From positions 1 through 64,000 of the forward strand of contig NZ_LIXM01000006.1 in NCBI RefSeq assembly GCF_002608565.1: DNA of 64,000 nucleotides. Direction: 5' to 3'. The stretch is from Vibrio sp. PID17_43 (GTDB taxonomy: Bacteria; Pseudomonadota; Gammaproteobacteria; Enterobacterales; Vibrionaceae). Made by a program: the position numbers and the translations under genes. Below, in pieces: positions 44,976 to 53,165 of the stretch; the stretch's first letter is position 1; the number at the start of each line of letters is the position of its first letter. Below the pieces are notes generated by a model that was not told the origin of the DNA, did no database searches, and was given only the letters and a program-made list of their open reading frames with translations.

Positions 44976-45618
44976 GGCCTCTCTCGATTCTTCCTTAAAG
45001 TAAGTGGGATTGAGTTAGCTTTGATGAAGTTTGCTATATATAACCTACTGATTAAGTTATTTATCCTTTATCGAGACCGAGTTTAGATGTCCGTATATCC
45101 ACTCATTTCCAAGGAATTGAAACTTACTGGTCTGGTATGAGTATAGACGTAAAGATAAATGTTAAAAAATAATACGCACTTTTATTATGGTAAATGGTTG
45201 ATTTTGTAACAATGAATAAATAAAACAGCGACTTAACCTTTAAATGTTATAAAGGAGTGTTAAGCGTGAAAACTAAAAAATTAGATTTATTTGAACTACG
45301 CTAAAATTCACAAACAAAGAATCTCACCACTTTTATAAAGTTCATTCTGCCCACGTTGTCGGAATGACAAATGTTTTTATTGTTTTGATTCGGCTATCGA
45401 TGCACGGTCAACCGTAAGATACTCGCAGGAATAGAGGTTTGACTGGTGTGTTGCACGATGTGTAGAGTCAGGAAGCATATAAACGTGGTGTACGCGCTGT
45501 AATACCTCTTTAGTCATGCGGCAAGGAATTAACCGTCACTGTGGGTATAAAAATCTGATTTTTCGTTGGAATTAATGATAAGACTTTATCAAAGATGGTT
45601 TTACGGAGGGATGAATTA
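44976..45618. promoter_or_regulatory. Divergent intergenic region between mtrC and the diheme cytochrome gene
   Basis: 643 bp, AT-rich, no ORF of normal length. Visible items are a 12-codon ORF with a strong ribosome site at 45266-45304, a hairpin TCATTC-N14-GAATGA at about 45344-45369, and TGATAA-GACT-TTATCA at 45576-45591 near the cytochrome start. No FNR or CRP site of good quality was found by eye. The region should hold promoters for both halves of the Mtr locus. Confidence 0.4.
45266..45304 (+). CDS. Possible 12-aa leader peptide upstream of the cytochrome genes
   Basis: GTG start with AAGGAG 8 nt upstream, coding MKTKKLDLFELR and then a stop. The ribosome site is better than chance, but a frame this short cannot be confirmed by reading alone. 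It could be a regulatory leader or a relic. Confidence 0.2.
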   Translation: MKTKKLDLFELR

Positions 45619-46242
45619 ATGATTCTCATTTCAAAGTTTCTTTTAAATATATTTACCATATCACTTTTAAGTTTGATGTCTATTTCTTGGGGCTGGGCAT
45701 CTACCGAAGATTTAATTATTAAAAATCAATGTGAATCTTGTCACGGACCTAAAGGTGTGAGCTCTAATACTAATATTCCCTCTATTGCGGGGATACCAGA
45801 GTTTAATCACGTTGATCAAATGTTGAGATATTTAGAGGGTAGGCCAGCTGCCACAGTGAATTTTGTTTATGGAGATACTAGCCAAAAAGGTGACATGGTT
45901 GGCGTTGTGAAATCCCTAACTGAAGCACAGATAGAGAATATTGCTAAGCATTATTCTAGCATCGAGTTTGTCCGTGCTGACCAACCGTTTGACGCAGCGC
46001 TCGCGGCAAAAGGGAAAGCTGTTCACCTTAAAAGCTGTGAAAATTGCCATGCTGAAGGAGGGAGTGACCCGTTCGATGAAGCCTCCATCTTAGCTGGTCA
46101 GCAAAAAGGTTACCTTTTAACAACATTGCAGCAATTTAATCAGGGAAAGCGCTCGGTTGACAAACAAATGGATGATGCGATTAAGAGTTTGAGTTCAGAG
46201 GACTTGCGGGCACTCTCCGAATATTATGCCAGCTTCCGTTAA
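45619..46242 (+). CDS. Periplasmic diheme cytochrome c (c4-like)
   Basis: A 207-aa exported cytochrome with a signal peptide (1-28) and two tandem class I cytochrome domains with CESCH and CENCH heme sites (about residues 38 and 143 of the mature frame). The ATG at 45619 is chosen for GGAGGG 8 nt upstream; an in-frame start 8 codons earlier lacks a site. It probably shuttles electrons between the CymA-like protein encoded next and periplasmic MtrA or other acceptors. Confidence 0.87.
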   Translation: MILISKFLLNIFTISLLSLMSISWGWASTEDLIIKNQCESCHGPKGVSSNTNIPSIAGIPEFNHVDQMLRYLEGRPAATVNFVYGDTSQKGDMVGVVKSLTEAQIENIAKHYSSIEFVRADQPFDAALAAKGKAVHLKSCENCHAEGGSDPFDEASILAGQQKGYLLTTLQQFNQGKRSVDKQMDDAIKSLSSEDLRALSEYYASFR

Positions 46243-46264
46243 ACTAAGTTGGAGATGACTGGAC

Positions 46265-46819
46265 ATGAGTCTATGGCGAAAACCCAACAAAAAATGGATG
46301 CTAGGTGTGCCGATAGGGGGCATATTGGCTTTTGTGATTGGTGTTGGGGCAGTGATGAGTTTCCATGTTGGTATGCAATACACAAATAGCAATGCATTCT
46401 GCTATCGCTGCCATATTGGCATGGATACCATCGTAGAGGAGTATCAACAATCATCCCATTTTAACAATGCAAAGGGGGTAGTCGCAGCGACGTGCAGCGA
46501 CTGCCATGTGCCACGAGAATTTTTGGCGAAGCTTGGGTTAAAAATTCGCGCTACGGCGGATATTTACCATAAGTTGATGGGTGATATTACACTCGAAAAT
46601 TTTGAAGAAGAGCACCGACCCCGTTTAGCTGAGGTGGTAACAGCCGAGTATGTGGGCAACAAGTCAAAGCAATGTCGATATTGCCACTCTATCGAACGGA
46701 TGGATTTTGAAAAACAAAGCCGCACTGTTGCTCGTCGGCATGAAATGATGGAAAGTAGAAATCAATCGTGCATTGATTGCCATGCAGGGATTGCACATAA
46801 GCTTCCTACTCAAGACTAG
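46265..46819 (+). CDS. cymA: CymA/NapC/NirT-family tetraheme quinol dehydrogenase
   Basis: A 184-aa membrane-anchored tetraheme cytochrome. An N-terminal TM helix (about 14-34) is followed by four heme sites CYRCH, CSDCH, CRYCH and CIDCH. In Shewanella, CymA oxidises menaquinol and feeds MtrCAB. It is encoded 22 bp after the diheme cytochrome, opposite mtrCAB, so the window holds a full path from quinol pool to cell surface. Its last 14 bases overlap the convergent SDR gene. Confidence 0.88.
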   Translation: MSLWRKPNKKWMLGVPIGGILAFVIGVGAVMSFHVGMQYTNSNAFCYRCHIGMDTIVEEYQQSSHFNNAKGVVAATCSDCHVPREFLAKLGLKIRATADIYHKLMGDITLENFEEEHRPRLAEVVTAEYVGNKSKQCRYCHSIERMDFEKQSRTVARRHEMMESRNQSCIDCHAGIAHKLPTQD

Positions 46820-48248
46820 CTGATCTTTCGGCTTCCTTGACCATCGCTCTCACCATGCCTTTGAAGATAAATAGGTGAGCTGGCATCATGGCAAACCAAT
46901 AAAGCAGCCCCAAAAAACCTTGTGGGTGCCACCAGGCTCTGATGTCTAATTCCCTCTGGATTCCGTCGTCTTTGATGGTTATTTCTAAACGACCAAGGCC
47001 AGGACCTTTCATGCCGAAGAATAAAGAAAGAAAGTGATTCTCTTCACATCGAATAACTTTCCAGGAATCAATAAAATCACCGACTTTCAACTCCGGCCCG
47101 GGAGGCGATACTCGAATTGGTTTTCCTCCACCAAAAAAGATATCGAGCCATTCACGTGTGCGCCACAAGACATTGGCAAAGTAATAGCCTTTCTCTTTGC
47201 TACCGATCTTTTGCGCGACTTCCCATAAGGACGCAGCGGAAGCTTTGGTCTTGATACTTGTTCCAGCTTGTTTTGGGTAGTAGCCATACCCTGGTTGCCA
47301 ACGATTCAGCGCTGCTGGCTCAAATCCCCAAACGTTACTGCGGACAAAAGTCCCTTCTGCTGCGATGGTGTCTGTGACGGACTGTTTATAGCTGATCAGC
47401 TTTTGTGGGAATCGTTCGTGTATGGGTTTGGCATCAGCAATGTAATCGTGCTCCAAACCTGCAAGTAGCGCTTTACCAATACTTGCGGGAACTGATGTCA
47501 CAATGGCTAACCAATATGAGGCCATGTTGGGTGTTAGCAGTGGCGTTGACCAAAGTCGGTAAGGTTTCTTGGTGATCTTAGAAATGACTTCAAATTGCTC
47601 ACGATAACTTAATGTATCAGGACCGCCAACCTCGTAGATCTCGCTTTTGGTCGGGGTGACTTCCGCTAATTCAAGCAAGTAGTGATTGAGATTGGGCAGG
47701 GCAATTGGGTTGGCTTTGGAATCCACCCATTTTGGTGTGATCAGCACTGGAAGGTTGTAAACAAAGTCTCTCATGATCTCGAAGGCTGCTGATCCTGGCC
47801 CGATGATCACACCAGCACGCAATTCCGTTACGGGTACGCCCGTTTGGCGAATGATTTTTCCCGTAGCTTTACGAGCAGCAAGATGTGGTGAGTTTCCGGT
47901 TCGTGGCTGGATAGCACTCAAATAAATGACGTGCCCTATATGGTTTTTCTCTAGTGCTTGTTTAAAGTTTTCTGCGAGATTCACTTCATATTCGACGAAA
48001 TCATGCCCTTGAGCCATACCATGAACTAAAAAATACACCAGATCAAAGTTGTTAACGAGTGACAGTGTTGTATCTATGTCGGCTAAATCAAAGTAAGTGA
48101 TCGTGAGATTTGGATGCGGCTGCGTTCTGGCCTTCAAATAATCAATATGACGCGCCGCTGCCGTGACGGTGTAACCTTTATCAAGCAGTAACGGAAGCAG
48201 TTGAGATCCAATGTACCCTGAAGCGCCAAGTACCAACACCTTTTTCAT
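46806..48248 (-). CDS. NAD(P)-binding SDR protein with C-terminal DUF2867
   Basis: A 480-aa protein. The start at 48248 is preferred, as AAGGA lies 7 nt before an ATG that opens onto the nucleotide-binding motif (KKVLVLGASGYIGSQLLPLL); an upstream ATG has no ribosome site. An NmrA-like Rossmann domain spans about 1-290 and a DUF2867 domain about 310-470. Such proteins are widespread in marine gammaproteobacteria; substrate unknown. Confidence 0.82.
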   Translation of the reverse strand: MKKVLVLGASGYIGSQLLPLLLDKGYTVTAAARHIDYLKARTQPHPNLTITYFDLADIDTTLSLVNNFDLVYFLVHGMAQGHDFVEYEVNLAENFKQALEKNHIGHVIYLSAIQPRTGNSPHLAARKATGKIIRQTGVPVTELRAGVIIGPGSAAFEIMRDFVYNLPVLITPKWVDSKANPIALPNLNHYLLELAEVTPTKSEIYEVGGPDTLSYREQFEVISKITKKPYRLWSTPLLTPNMASYWLAIVTSVPASIGKALLAGLEHDYIADAKPIHERFPQKLISYKQSVTDTIAAEGTFVRSNVWGFEPAALNRWQPGYGYYPKQAGTSIKTKASAASLWEVAQKIGSKEKGYYFANVLWRTREWLDIFFGGGKPIRVSPPGPELKVGDFIDSWKVIRCEENHFLSLFFGMKGPGLGRLEITIKDDGIQRELDIRAWWHPQGFLGLLYWFAMMPAHLFIFKGMVRAMVKEAERSASLE

Positions 48249-48342
48249 TTTGAATCCTTGTATTGCTGGTGGATTATTCATCACAAAGTATAATCATGGT
48301 GCACTTTTCCATTTCTATCAATAGGTTGTCGTTGGAGCGAGG

Positions 48343-49719
48343 ATGTCTTTTTTCTCACAATTGTTTATTCACGCCGATAAATCGTTTTTACGTCGATTGT
48401 TCGTCATTGCTCTTCCCATTACTTTACAAAGTATGATGTTCTCTAGCCGAGGCTTGGTGGATGTACTGATGCTAGGGCAACTTGGAGAAGCTGAAATCGC
48501 TGCGGTTGGTGTGGCTGCAAGGGCGACCTTTGTTACGACCATCATGCTCCTTGGCGTAACAACTGGCGGAGCGTTGTTAACAGCGCAGTACTGGGGAGCG
48601 GGAAACAAAGTAGGTGTAAGGCAAAGCACATCGCTGACGTGGATGATTTCCATGGTATTTGCGGTCCTAACGGTGGTGTTATTCGTTCTGTTCCCAGAAC
48701 CAATCATGCGCTTAACGACGGATTCAGAAGAGGTGATTCGGCTTGGTGCTGATTATCTCGTTATTTCATCGGTTAGCATGTTTGCTGTTGCCTGTGTCGC
48801 AAGTATGGCAGTGGGTCTGCGTGCTATGCATCAACCGGGTCTAAGTACGTTTTTTAGCGGAATCGGCATTCTGTCTAATATCTTCCTTAACTGGGTGCTT
48901 ATTTTTGGGCAATTCGGCTTTCCTGCGATGGGTATTAAAGGGGCTGCCATTGCCACCGTCATCAGTGGTGCTATTGAAGTAACTTGTTTATTCAGTTACC
49001 TGTGGTTTAAAAAGCACATCATTGCTTTCGGTTTGGACGACATTTGTGCCAGCTTAGTGTTGGATAAAATCACCCGTTTCTTAAAACTTTCCCTTCCGAC
49101 AACATTTAACTTCCTAGCATGGGCGGGCGGCTTATTTGCTTATCACGCGATTATGGGACAAGCAGGCGTGCAGGGCTTAGCTGCATTGTCAGTAATGACG
49201 CCGGTAGAGTCGATTGCTCTTGCTATGATGATCGGTTCATCCAACGCTGCTGCGGTATTGGTGGGAAATCAATTAGGCGCCAAGAACTTTGGTCCGGTTT
49301 ACTATCAAGCGTGGGCAACCGTGATTCTCAATGTATTGATAGCCGTCGTTGTCGCGATTTTACTTCTGCTCTCAAACCAACTTATTCTCGATGCCTTTAG
49401 TGCTCTGACGCCAGAAACGCGCCACCTAGCTGAACAGTTTATGGTGATTCTTGCTGTCGGGGTGGTACTTCGTTCTGTTCCTATGATGGCTATTGTCGGT
49501 GTGCTTCGCGCAGGTGGGGATGTGAAGTTCTGTTTGTACCAAGATCTGATCGCGCAATGGGTAATAAGTATTCCATTAGCCGCCTTTGGTGCTATCTACC
49601 TAGGCTTTGAGCCTCAATGGGTTTATTTACTGTTTTTGACCGAAGAAGTCGTGAAGTGGGGGACATGCCTACACCGCATGGCGAGCAAGAAATGGATGAA
49701 AAATTTGATCGATGCTTAG
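48343..49719 (+). CDS. MATE-family multidrug efflux transporter
   Basis: A 458-aa cation-coupled efflux protein with 12 TM segments in two homologous halves. MATE features include ALPITLQSMMFSSRGLVDVLMLG at the N-terminus and LSVMTPVESIALAMMIGSSNAAAVLVGNQLGA in the second half. Its last 45 codons and the following 23 bp are duplicated at 52901-53060, bracketing an accessory insert. The gene itself is intact. Confidence 0.9.
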   Translation: MSFFSQLFIHADKSFLRRLFVIALPITLQSMMFSSRGLVDVLMLGQLGEAEIAAVGVAARATFVTTIMLLGVTTGGALLTAQYWGAGNKVGVRQSTSLTWMISMVFAVLTVVLFVLFPEPIMRLTTDSEEVIRLGADYLVISSVSMFAVACVASMAVGLRAMHQPGLSTFFSGIGILSNIFLNWVLIFGQFGFPAMGIKGAAIATVISGAIEVTCLFSYLWFKKHIIAFGLDDICASLVLDKITRFLKLSLPTTFNFLAWAGGLFAYHAIMGQAGVQGLAALSVMTPVESIALAMMIGSSNAAAVLVGNQLGAKNFGPVYYQAWATVILNVLIAVVVAILLLLSNQLILDAFSALTPETRHLAEQFMVILAVGVVLRSVPMMAIVGVLRAGGDVKFCLYQDLIAQWVISIPLAAFGAIYLGFEPQWVYLLFLTEEVVKWGTCLHRMASKKWMKNLIDA

Positions 49720-49742
49720 GAAGGGTCGCGAGACAAGTTGCA
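49583..49742. repeat. Direct repeat, left copy (3' end of the MATE gene)
   Basis: 160 bp identical to 52901-53060 at 154 positions, with no gaps and a constant offset of 3318. It covers the last 45 codons of the MATE gene plus 23 bp beyond the stop. Confidence 0.93.
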
Positions 49743-49813
49743 CTAATGGGTGAAAGCAATTCAGCGGTTTCCGTTGATAATCGGTCAAAAACCAAACTAA
49801 TGATTAAGGATGA

Positions 49814-49966
49814 ATGCAAATAATATTGTATCCACATACAGTGCTTTGTATATTTGGCTTACTATTTATGTGTATCGGTACGTATTGTGAGAGACATTCA
49901 AAACAGCAACGTGTAGAGTCATCACGAGAACAAACACAGAATCTGATAGATGTCAGAACGAAATAA
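49814..49966 (+). CDS. Small single-pass membrane protein (50 aa), unknown
   Basis: A 50-codon ORF with a hydrophobic helix (residues 3-22, VLCIFGLLFMCIGTYC) followed by a charged tail (RHSKQQRVESSREQTQ). AAGG lies a few bases before the ATG. The pattern of one TM helix plus a polar tail is more orderly than expected by chance. It lies in the accessory insert just right of the left direct repeat; a terminator follows at 50063. Not recognised. Confidence 0.42.
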   Translation: MQIILYPHTVLCIFGLLFMCIGTYCERHSKQQRVESSREQTQNLIDVRTK

Positions 49967-50062
49967 GAGCTGAATGATCGAACGGTTCCATTGGTTTGAA
50001 TCGTGTTCTCATTGCTTATGTTCTGCCACAGCATCCATCGCTCATATTAACCAATGTTAATA

Positions 50063-50088
50063 AAGCCTCCCAGACGGAGGTTTTTTTA
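50063..50088 (+). terminator. Terminator upstream of the TetR-type gene
   Basis: AAGCCTCC-cagac-GGAGGTTT followed by a T run. It probably ends a transcript from the MATE gene or the 50-aa ORF. Confidence 0.75.
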
Positions 50089-50119
50089 CATGATAATACC
50101 GGAAACCTCAGGAGGATTT

Positions 50120-50602
50120 ATGGCACGTATAACTGCAGAGCAAAGAGCTTCGAATAAAGCGGAGTATGACGCGCTCGTACTCCGTATATTTATGGAAGAG
50201 GGATGGGATCACGTCACTTATGACAGGCTATCCAAAGAGCTAGGCATCCGCAAAAGTACGTTGCAAGGCTACTACGAGAATAGGTTAATGTTTGCTACGG
50301 CCTTGCAGGGGAAAATATTACCCCATGTGATGCAAAAGCTTGATGTGAACAGTAGTGAAGGATTCATCAGAAGTTGGTTTGATGCTTACTGGGATCATGA
50401 GGATCACGTGTTCCGTGAAGTTGTTAGAATGTTAGTAACGAGTGTCGTGGATTCTGGCAGCGGTGCAGTGCAGATTAAGAGGGCGATTAATCAGATTGAA
50501 TTGGTCTTGTCTAACAATATCGGTAAGGAAGAGTCTAGAAAGACAATGGAAATAGTCTTCGGGAAGATAATTTTTCTCTATATGGAACAGTTGGTTAGTA
50601 AA
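50120..50602 (+). CDS. TetR-type transcriptional regulator
   Basis: A regulator of about 161 aa. The ATG at 50120 has AGGAGG 5 nt upstream; an in-frame start 22 codons earlier runs through the terminator and is rejected. The N-terminal helix-turn-helix is TYDRLSKELGIRKSTLQGYYENR (about residues 35-57), typical of TetR proteins. The C-terminal domain is short and not assignable. It lies directly before the adhesin gene, whose promoter is flanked by twin 12-bp sites. Stop lies at the end of the frame near 50605. Confidence 0.75.
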
Positions 50603-50616
50603 TAATTAAATTAATT

Positions 50617-50628
50617 CGTACTAATACG
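50617..50628. promoter_or_regulatory. Operator-like site 1 (upstream of adhesin -35)
   Basis: CGTACTAATACG, with CGTA/TACG arms, ends 1 bp before the -35 hexamer. An identical 12-mer lies at 50720-50731, 103 bp away. Confidence 0.5.
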
Positions 50629-50629
50629 C

Positions 50630-50657
50630 TTGACGGTTTTTGCTGAATCTTTATAAT
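50630..50657 (+). promoter_or_regulatory. Sigma-70 promoter of the adhesin gene
   Basis: -35 TTGACG (50630-50635) and -10 TATAAT (50652-50657) with a 16-bp spacer. The leader begins near 50664 and contains a hairpin at 50673-50700 (GCGAACG/CGTTCGC). Confidence 0.75.
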
Positions 50658-50719
50658 GCCCACCTGTAGATAGCGAACGGCATTCTTTAAGTGCGTTCGC
50701 CTTTATTTTGAAATAAAAG

Positions 50720-50731
50720 CGTACTAATACG
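50720..50731. promoter_or_regulatory. Operator-like site 2 (adhesin leader)
   Basis: Second exact copy of CGTACTAATACG, 16 bp before the adhesin ATG. A repressor bound at both copies could loop out the promoter. Confidence 0.5.
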
Positions 50732-50747
50732 ATATAGGTAAAGTATT

Positions 50748-52619
50748 ATGAAAAAGACAATTCTCTCTGTAGCAGTAGCAACAACACTTGGTTTGGCAAT
50801 GGGCGCGGCACAAGCTGATATGGGCATCCCTTCACCAGATCCAATCAGCCCAATTACTCCGCCGGACGCAGTTGTTCCATCTCCAGAGCCAACTAAGCCA
50901 CAAACTGGCGCAGATTTCATGGATGCATTCAACAAGCGTTTTAGTGAATTTGGCTACGAAATCGTTATCAACGATAAAAACTACGTACAGCTAGTAGATA
51001 AGGATGGCAATACACACGCTCTTGCACAAATTCAACCTAAATCTGGTAAGTGGAAGCAGAACGACAAGCAGAAAGAGAACGCTATTATTCTTAAATCTGA
51101 TGTTCGTCGAGCTATCACGGCTTACATGGAGCACAACAACGGTGATGTAGTTCTTCCAACTCCGAAAACTCCAGACCAAATCAAAGATATGGCTAAGTCT
51201 AAAGTTCTTGTTTGGAAAGGTGATTTGACTAACAAGCAGAAGGGCGGCCTAATCGAAAATGTGGCGGCAAACAAAGATATTGTAGTTAAGTTCAATGACG
51301 CTACTACTGACGGTATGGCTACTATGGAGTTTTCGCTGCCAGATGGTTCTACTTATGAAGTGACAGCCGCAGAGTTCAACTCTTGGATGCTGACTAAACA
51401 GGAAGCGCGTGCAGATGAGCGTAACAACCAAATTGGTATCCCTACTCCGCCTGTAGAAGATATGCCAATTATCGAGCCTATCGACTCCCGTGAAAAAGCT
51501 AAACAACACGCTACTGAAGTTGCTAAAGAATGGCAAGCTGGCCTGACTGATGGACAGAAAGCTACAATCGTTGCTGACCGAGCAGATGCAGCAGGATTCA
51601 CTTTCGATGCGTACGAGAACGCGAACGGTGAGACTGTTCTTACATTCACTAACCAAGAAACTGGTGAGGCACAAGGCGCTACTGTAGAGCAGTTCAAAAG
51701 ATGGGCTATCAACAAGCAGGTTGAGCGCAAGACAGAGCGTGACCTAAACCGAGCTCCAGTAATTGTCCCACCTGTTGAAGATGCGCCTATCATTGAACCG
51801 GATGTTGAGAAGTTCAAGGCTGCTATCAACAACCTGCAAGAATCAGGTGAGAATCTGAAGACTGATCTTACTGCTGGTAAGAGAGAGCTAGAAGTAGCTG
51901 CACAAAGTGCAACTGAACAGATGGTCGCGCAGTTCGCAGCGATGCAAAAACAGCTAGACGAACAGGCTAAATTAATTGCTGAACTTCAGAACGGTGAAAA
52001 CCCTTCAGTACCTAGCACTGGTATCTCTCCAGAAGCAGAATCAGCACTACGTGATGCGTCAGCTACTCTACAAGCTAAGATGGACGTTGCAGTTAACAAG
52101 CTACAAGGCGCTGCTAAGACTCTTCAAGAGAAAGGTTCTAAGCTTGCACCGCAAGACCCAGACTTTGGTATCAACCCACCATCACAGGGTGTCCCGACTC
52201 ATGAGCTTGGCTCAATTGGTGAAGGTCAAGCAGTCGCTTATGTGCAAAATGGTCTTGAAGAGCTATACAATACTGGTAACGAGCAGGCACAACAATACGC
52301 AGATAAGGCATTGAGTGATGCTAAATCGTACACTGATACTCAAATTGCTGGTATTAACTCACGTATCGACGGGATCGAAGAAGACTTAGAAACAGTGATG
52401 GCAACATCACAAGCAGTAACAGCGGCGCGTCCATACCTGTCTTCAAACCAGACTAACGCAATTGGTGTTGGCTTGGGTAACTCAGGTTCACAAAACGCGA
52501 TTGCAGTAGGTTATGCTCATCGCATCAACGAGAACTGGACTGCCAATGCGAACCTATCTGGTACGAGCGGCAACGAAGTAGACTACTCTGTAGGTGCAGG
52601 TCTGTCATACGCTTGGTAA
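50748..52619 (+). CDS. Trimeric-autotransporter-like adhesin with YadA C-terminal anchor
   Basis: A 623-aa secreted protein. A signal peptide (1-23) leads to a Pro-rich segment (PSPDPISPITPPD). Two related modules of about 95 residues follow, each ending in a PPVED-x-PIIEP linker (about 150-245 and 255-350). A coiled-coil-rich stalk (about 355-530) and a C-terminal YadA-type membrane anchor (about 535-623, starting SRIDGIEEDLETVMATSQA and ending LSYAW) complete it. The anchor predicts a trimer displayed on the surface. The ligand is unknown. It is the main cargo of the repeat-bracketed insert. Confidence 0.85.
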   Translation: MKKTILSVAVATTLGLAMGAAQADMGIPSPDPISPITPPDAVVPSPEPTKPQTGADFMDAFNKRFSEFGYEIVINDKNYVQLVDKDGNTHALAQIQPKSGKWKQNDKQKENAIILKSDVRRAITAYMEHNNGDVVLPTPKTPDQIKDMAKSKVLVWKGDLTNKQKGGLIENVAANKDIVVKFNDATTDGMATMEFSLPDGSTYEVTAAEFNSWMLTKQEARADERNNQIGIPTPPVEDMPIIEPIDSREKAKQHATEVAKEWQAGLTDGQKATIVADRADAAGFTFDAYENANGETVLTFTNQETGEAQGATVEQFKRWAINKQVERKTERDLNRAPVIVPPVEDAPIIEPDVEKFKAAINNLQESGENLKTDLTAGKRELEVAAQSATEQMVAQFAAMQKQLDEQAKLIAELQNGENPSVPSTGISPEAESALRDASATLQAKMDVAVNKLQGAAKTLQEKGSKLAPQDPDFGINPPSQGVPTHELGSIGEGQAVAYVQNGLEELYNTGNEQAQQYADKALSDAKSYTDTQIAGINSRIDGIEEDLETVMATSQAVTAARPYLSSNQTNAIGVGLGNSGSQNAIAVGYAHRINENWTANANLSGTSGNEVDYSVGAGLSYAW

Positions 52620-52900
52620 GAATTACCTATAAACGTAACGTTTACCCTGAACACCTAGGTTAGTAGGGGGTTTTTACTCAGTAGGCTCATCTTAGGATGA
52701 GCCTCTTTTCGTAAGAGAATATTATAGCCACCCATAATGAGCATCATAATGTGTTCTGACCTACATTCATTAGCTACCGCGGTTGCTATCGACGTGGACA
52801 AGTAGATTGCATCCAATAATAACTAAGATAGATTCTGTCTAGTTGTTTCACTTCAATGCCTCCGTTTCATGAACTTGCGAACCAGAAAAGCTAAACGTAA
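52620..52900. other. Intergenic region right of the adhesin gene
   Basis: 281 bp; holds the adhesin terminator at 52683-52710 and no credible gene. Confidence 0.6.
52683..52710 (+). terminator. Rho-independent terminator of the adhesin gene
   Basis: AGGCTCATC-ttag-GATGAGCCT, a 9-bp perfect stem, followed by CTTTTC. Confidence 0.8.
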
Positions 52901-53037
52901 CCTTTAGCGCTACCTACCTAGGCTTTGAGCCGCAATGGGTTTATTTACTGTTTTTGACCGAAGAAGTCGTGAAGTGGGGGACATACCTACACCGCATGGC
53001 GAGCAAGAAATGGATGAAAAATTTGATCGATGCTTAG
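52901..53037 (+). pseudogene. 3' fragment of a MATE transporter gene
   Basis: It encodes the last 45 residues of the MATE protein in frame through the stop (FEPQWVYLLFLTEEVVKWGT then LHRMASKKWMKNLIDA), with one Cys-to-Tyr change and two changes at the extreme left. There is no start or upstream MATE sequence. It is a duplicated gene end, not a functional gene. Confidence 0.88.
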
Positions 53038-53060
53038 GAAGGCTCGCGAGACAAGTTGCA
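52901..53060. repeat. Direct repeat, right copy (MATE gene 3' end)
   Basis: 160 bp matching 49583-49742 with six substitutions and no indels. Similarity stops abruptly at both ends. Confidence 0.93.
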
Positions 53061-53165
53061 TTTGTACTCTGATAGTGTGATCAACTATTCAAAATACTTC
53101 CTACCAACAGGATTTTAGTGTAGATTCTGACTCCGAATTTAAACACCATTTGAGCGGCAAAATCA

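Noticed and set aside
45571..45591. FNR site before the diheme cytochrome gene
   Set aside because: The repeat TGATAA-GACT-TTATCA does not fit TTGAT-N4-ATCAA; the TGAT/ATCA spacing is 8, not 4.
49804..50034. 76-codon minus-strand frame opposite the 50-aa ORF
   Set aside because: Cys/Ser-rich mirror composition with no ribosome site; the plus-strand ORF has the better signals.
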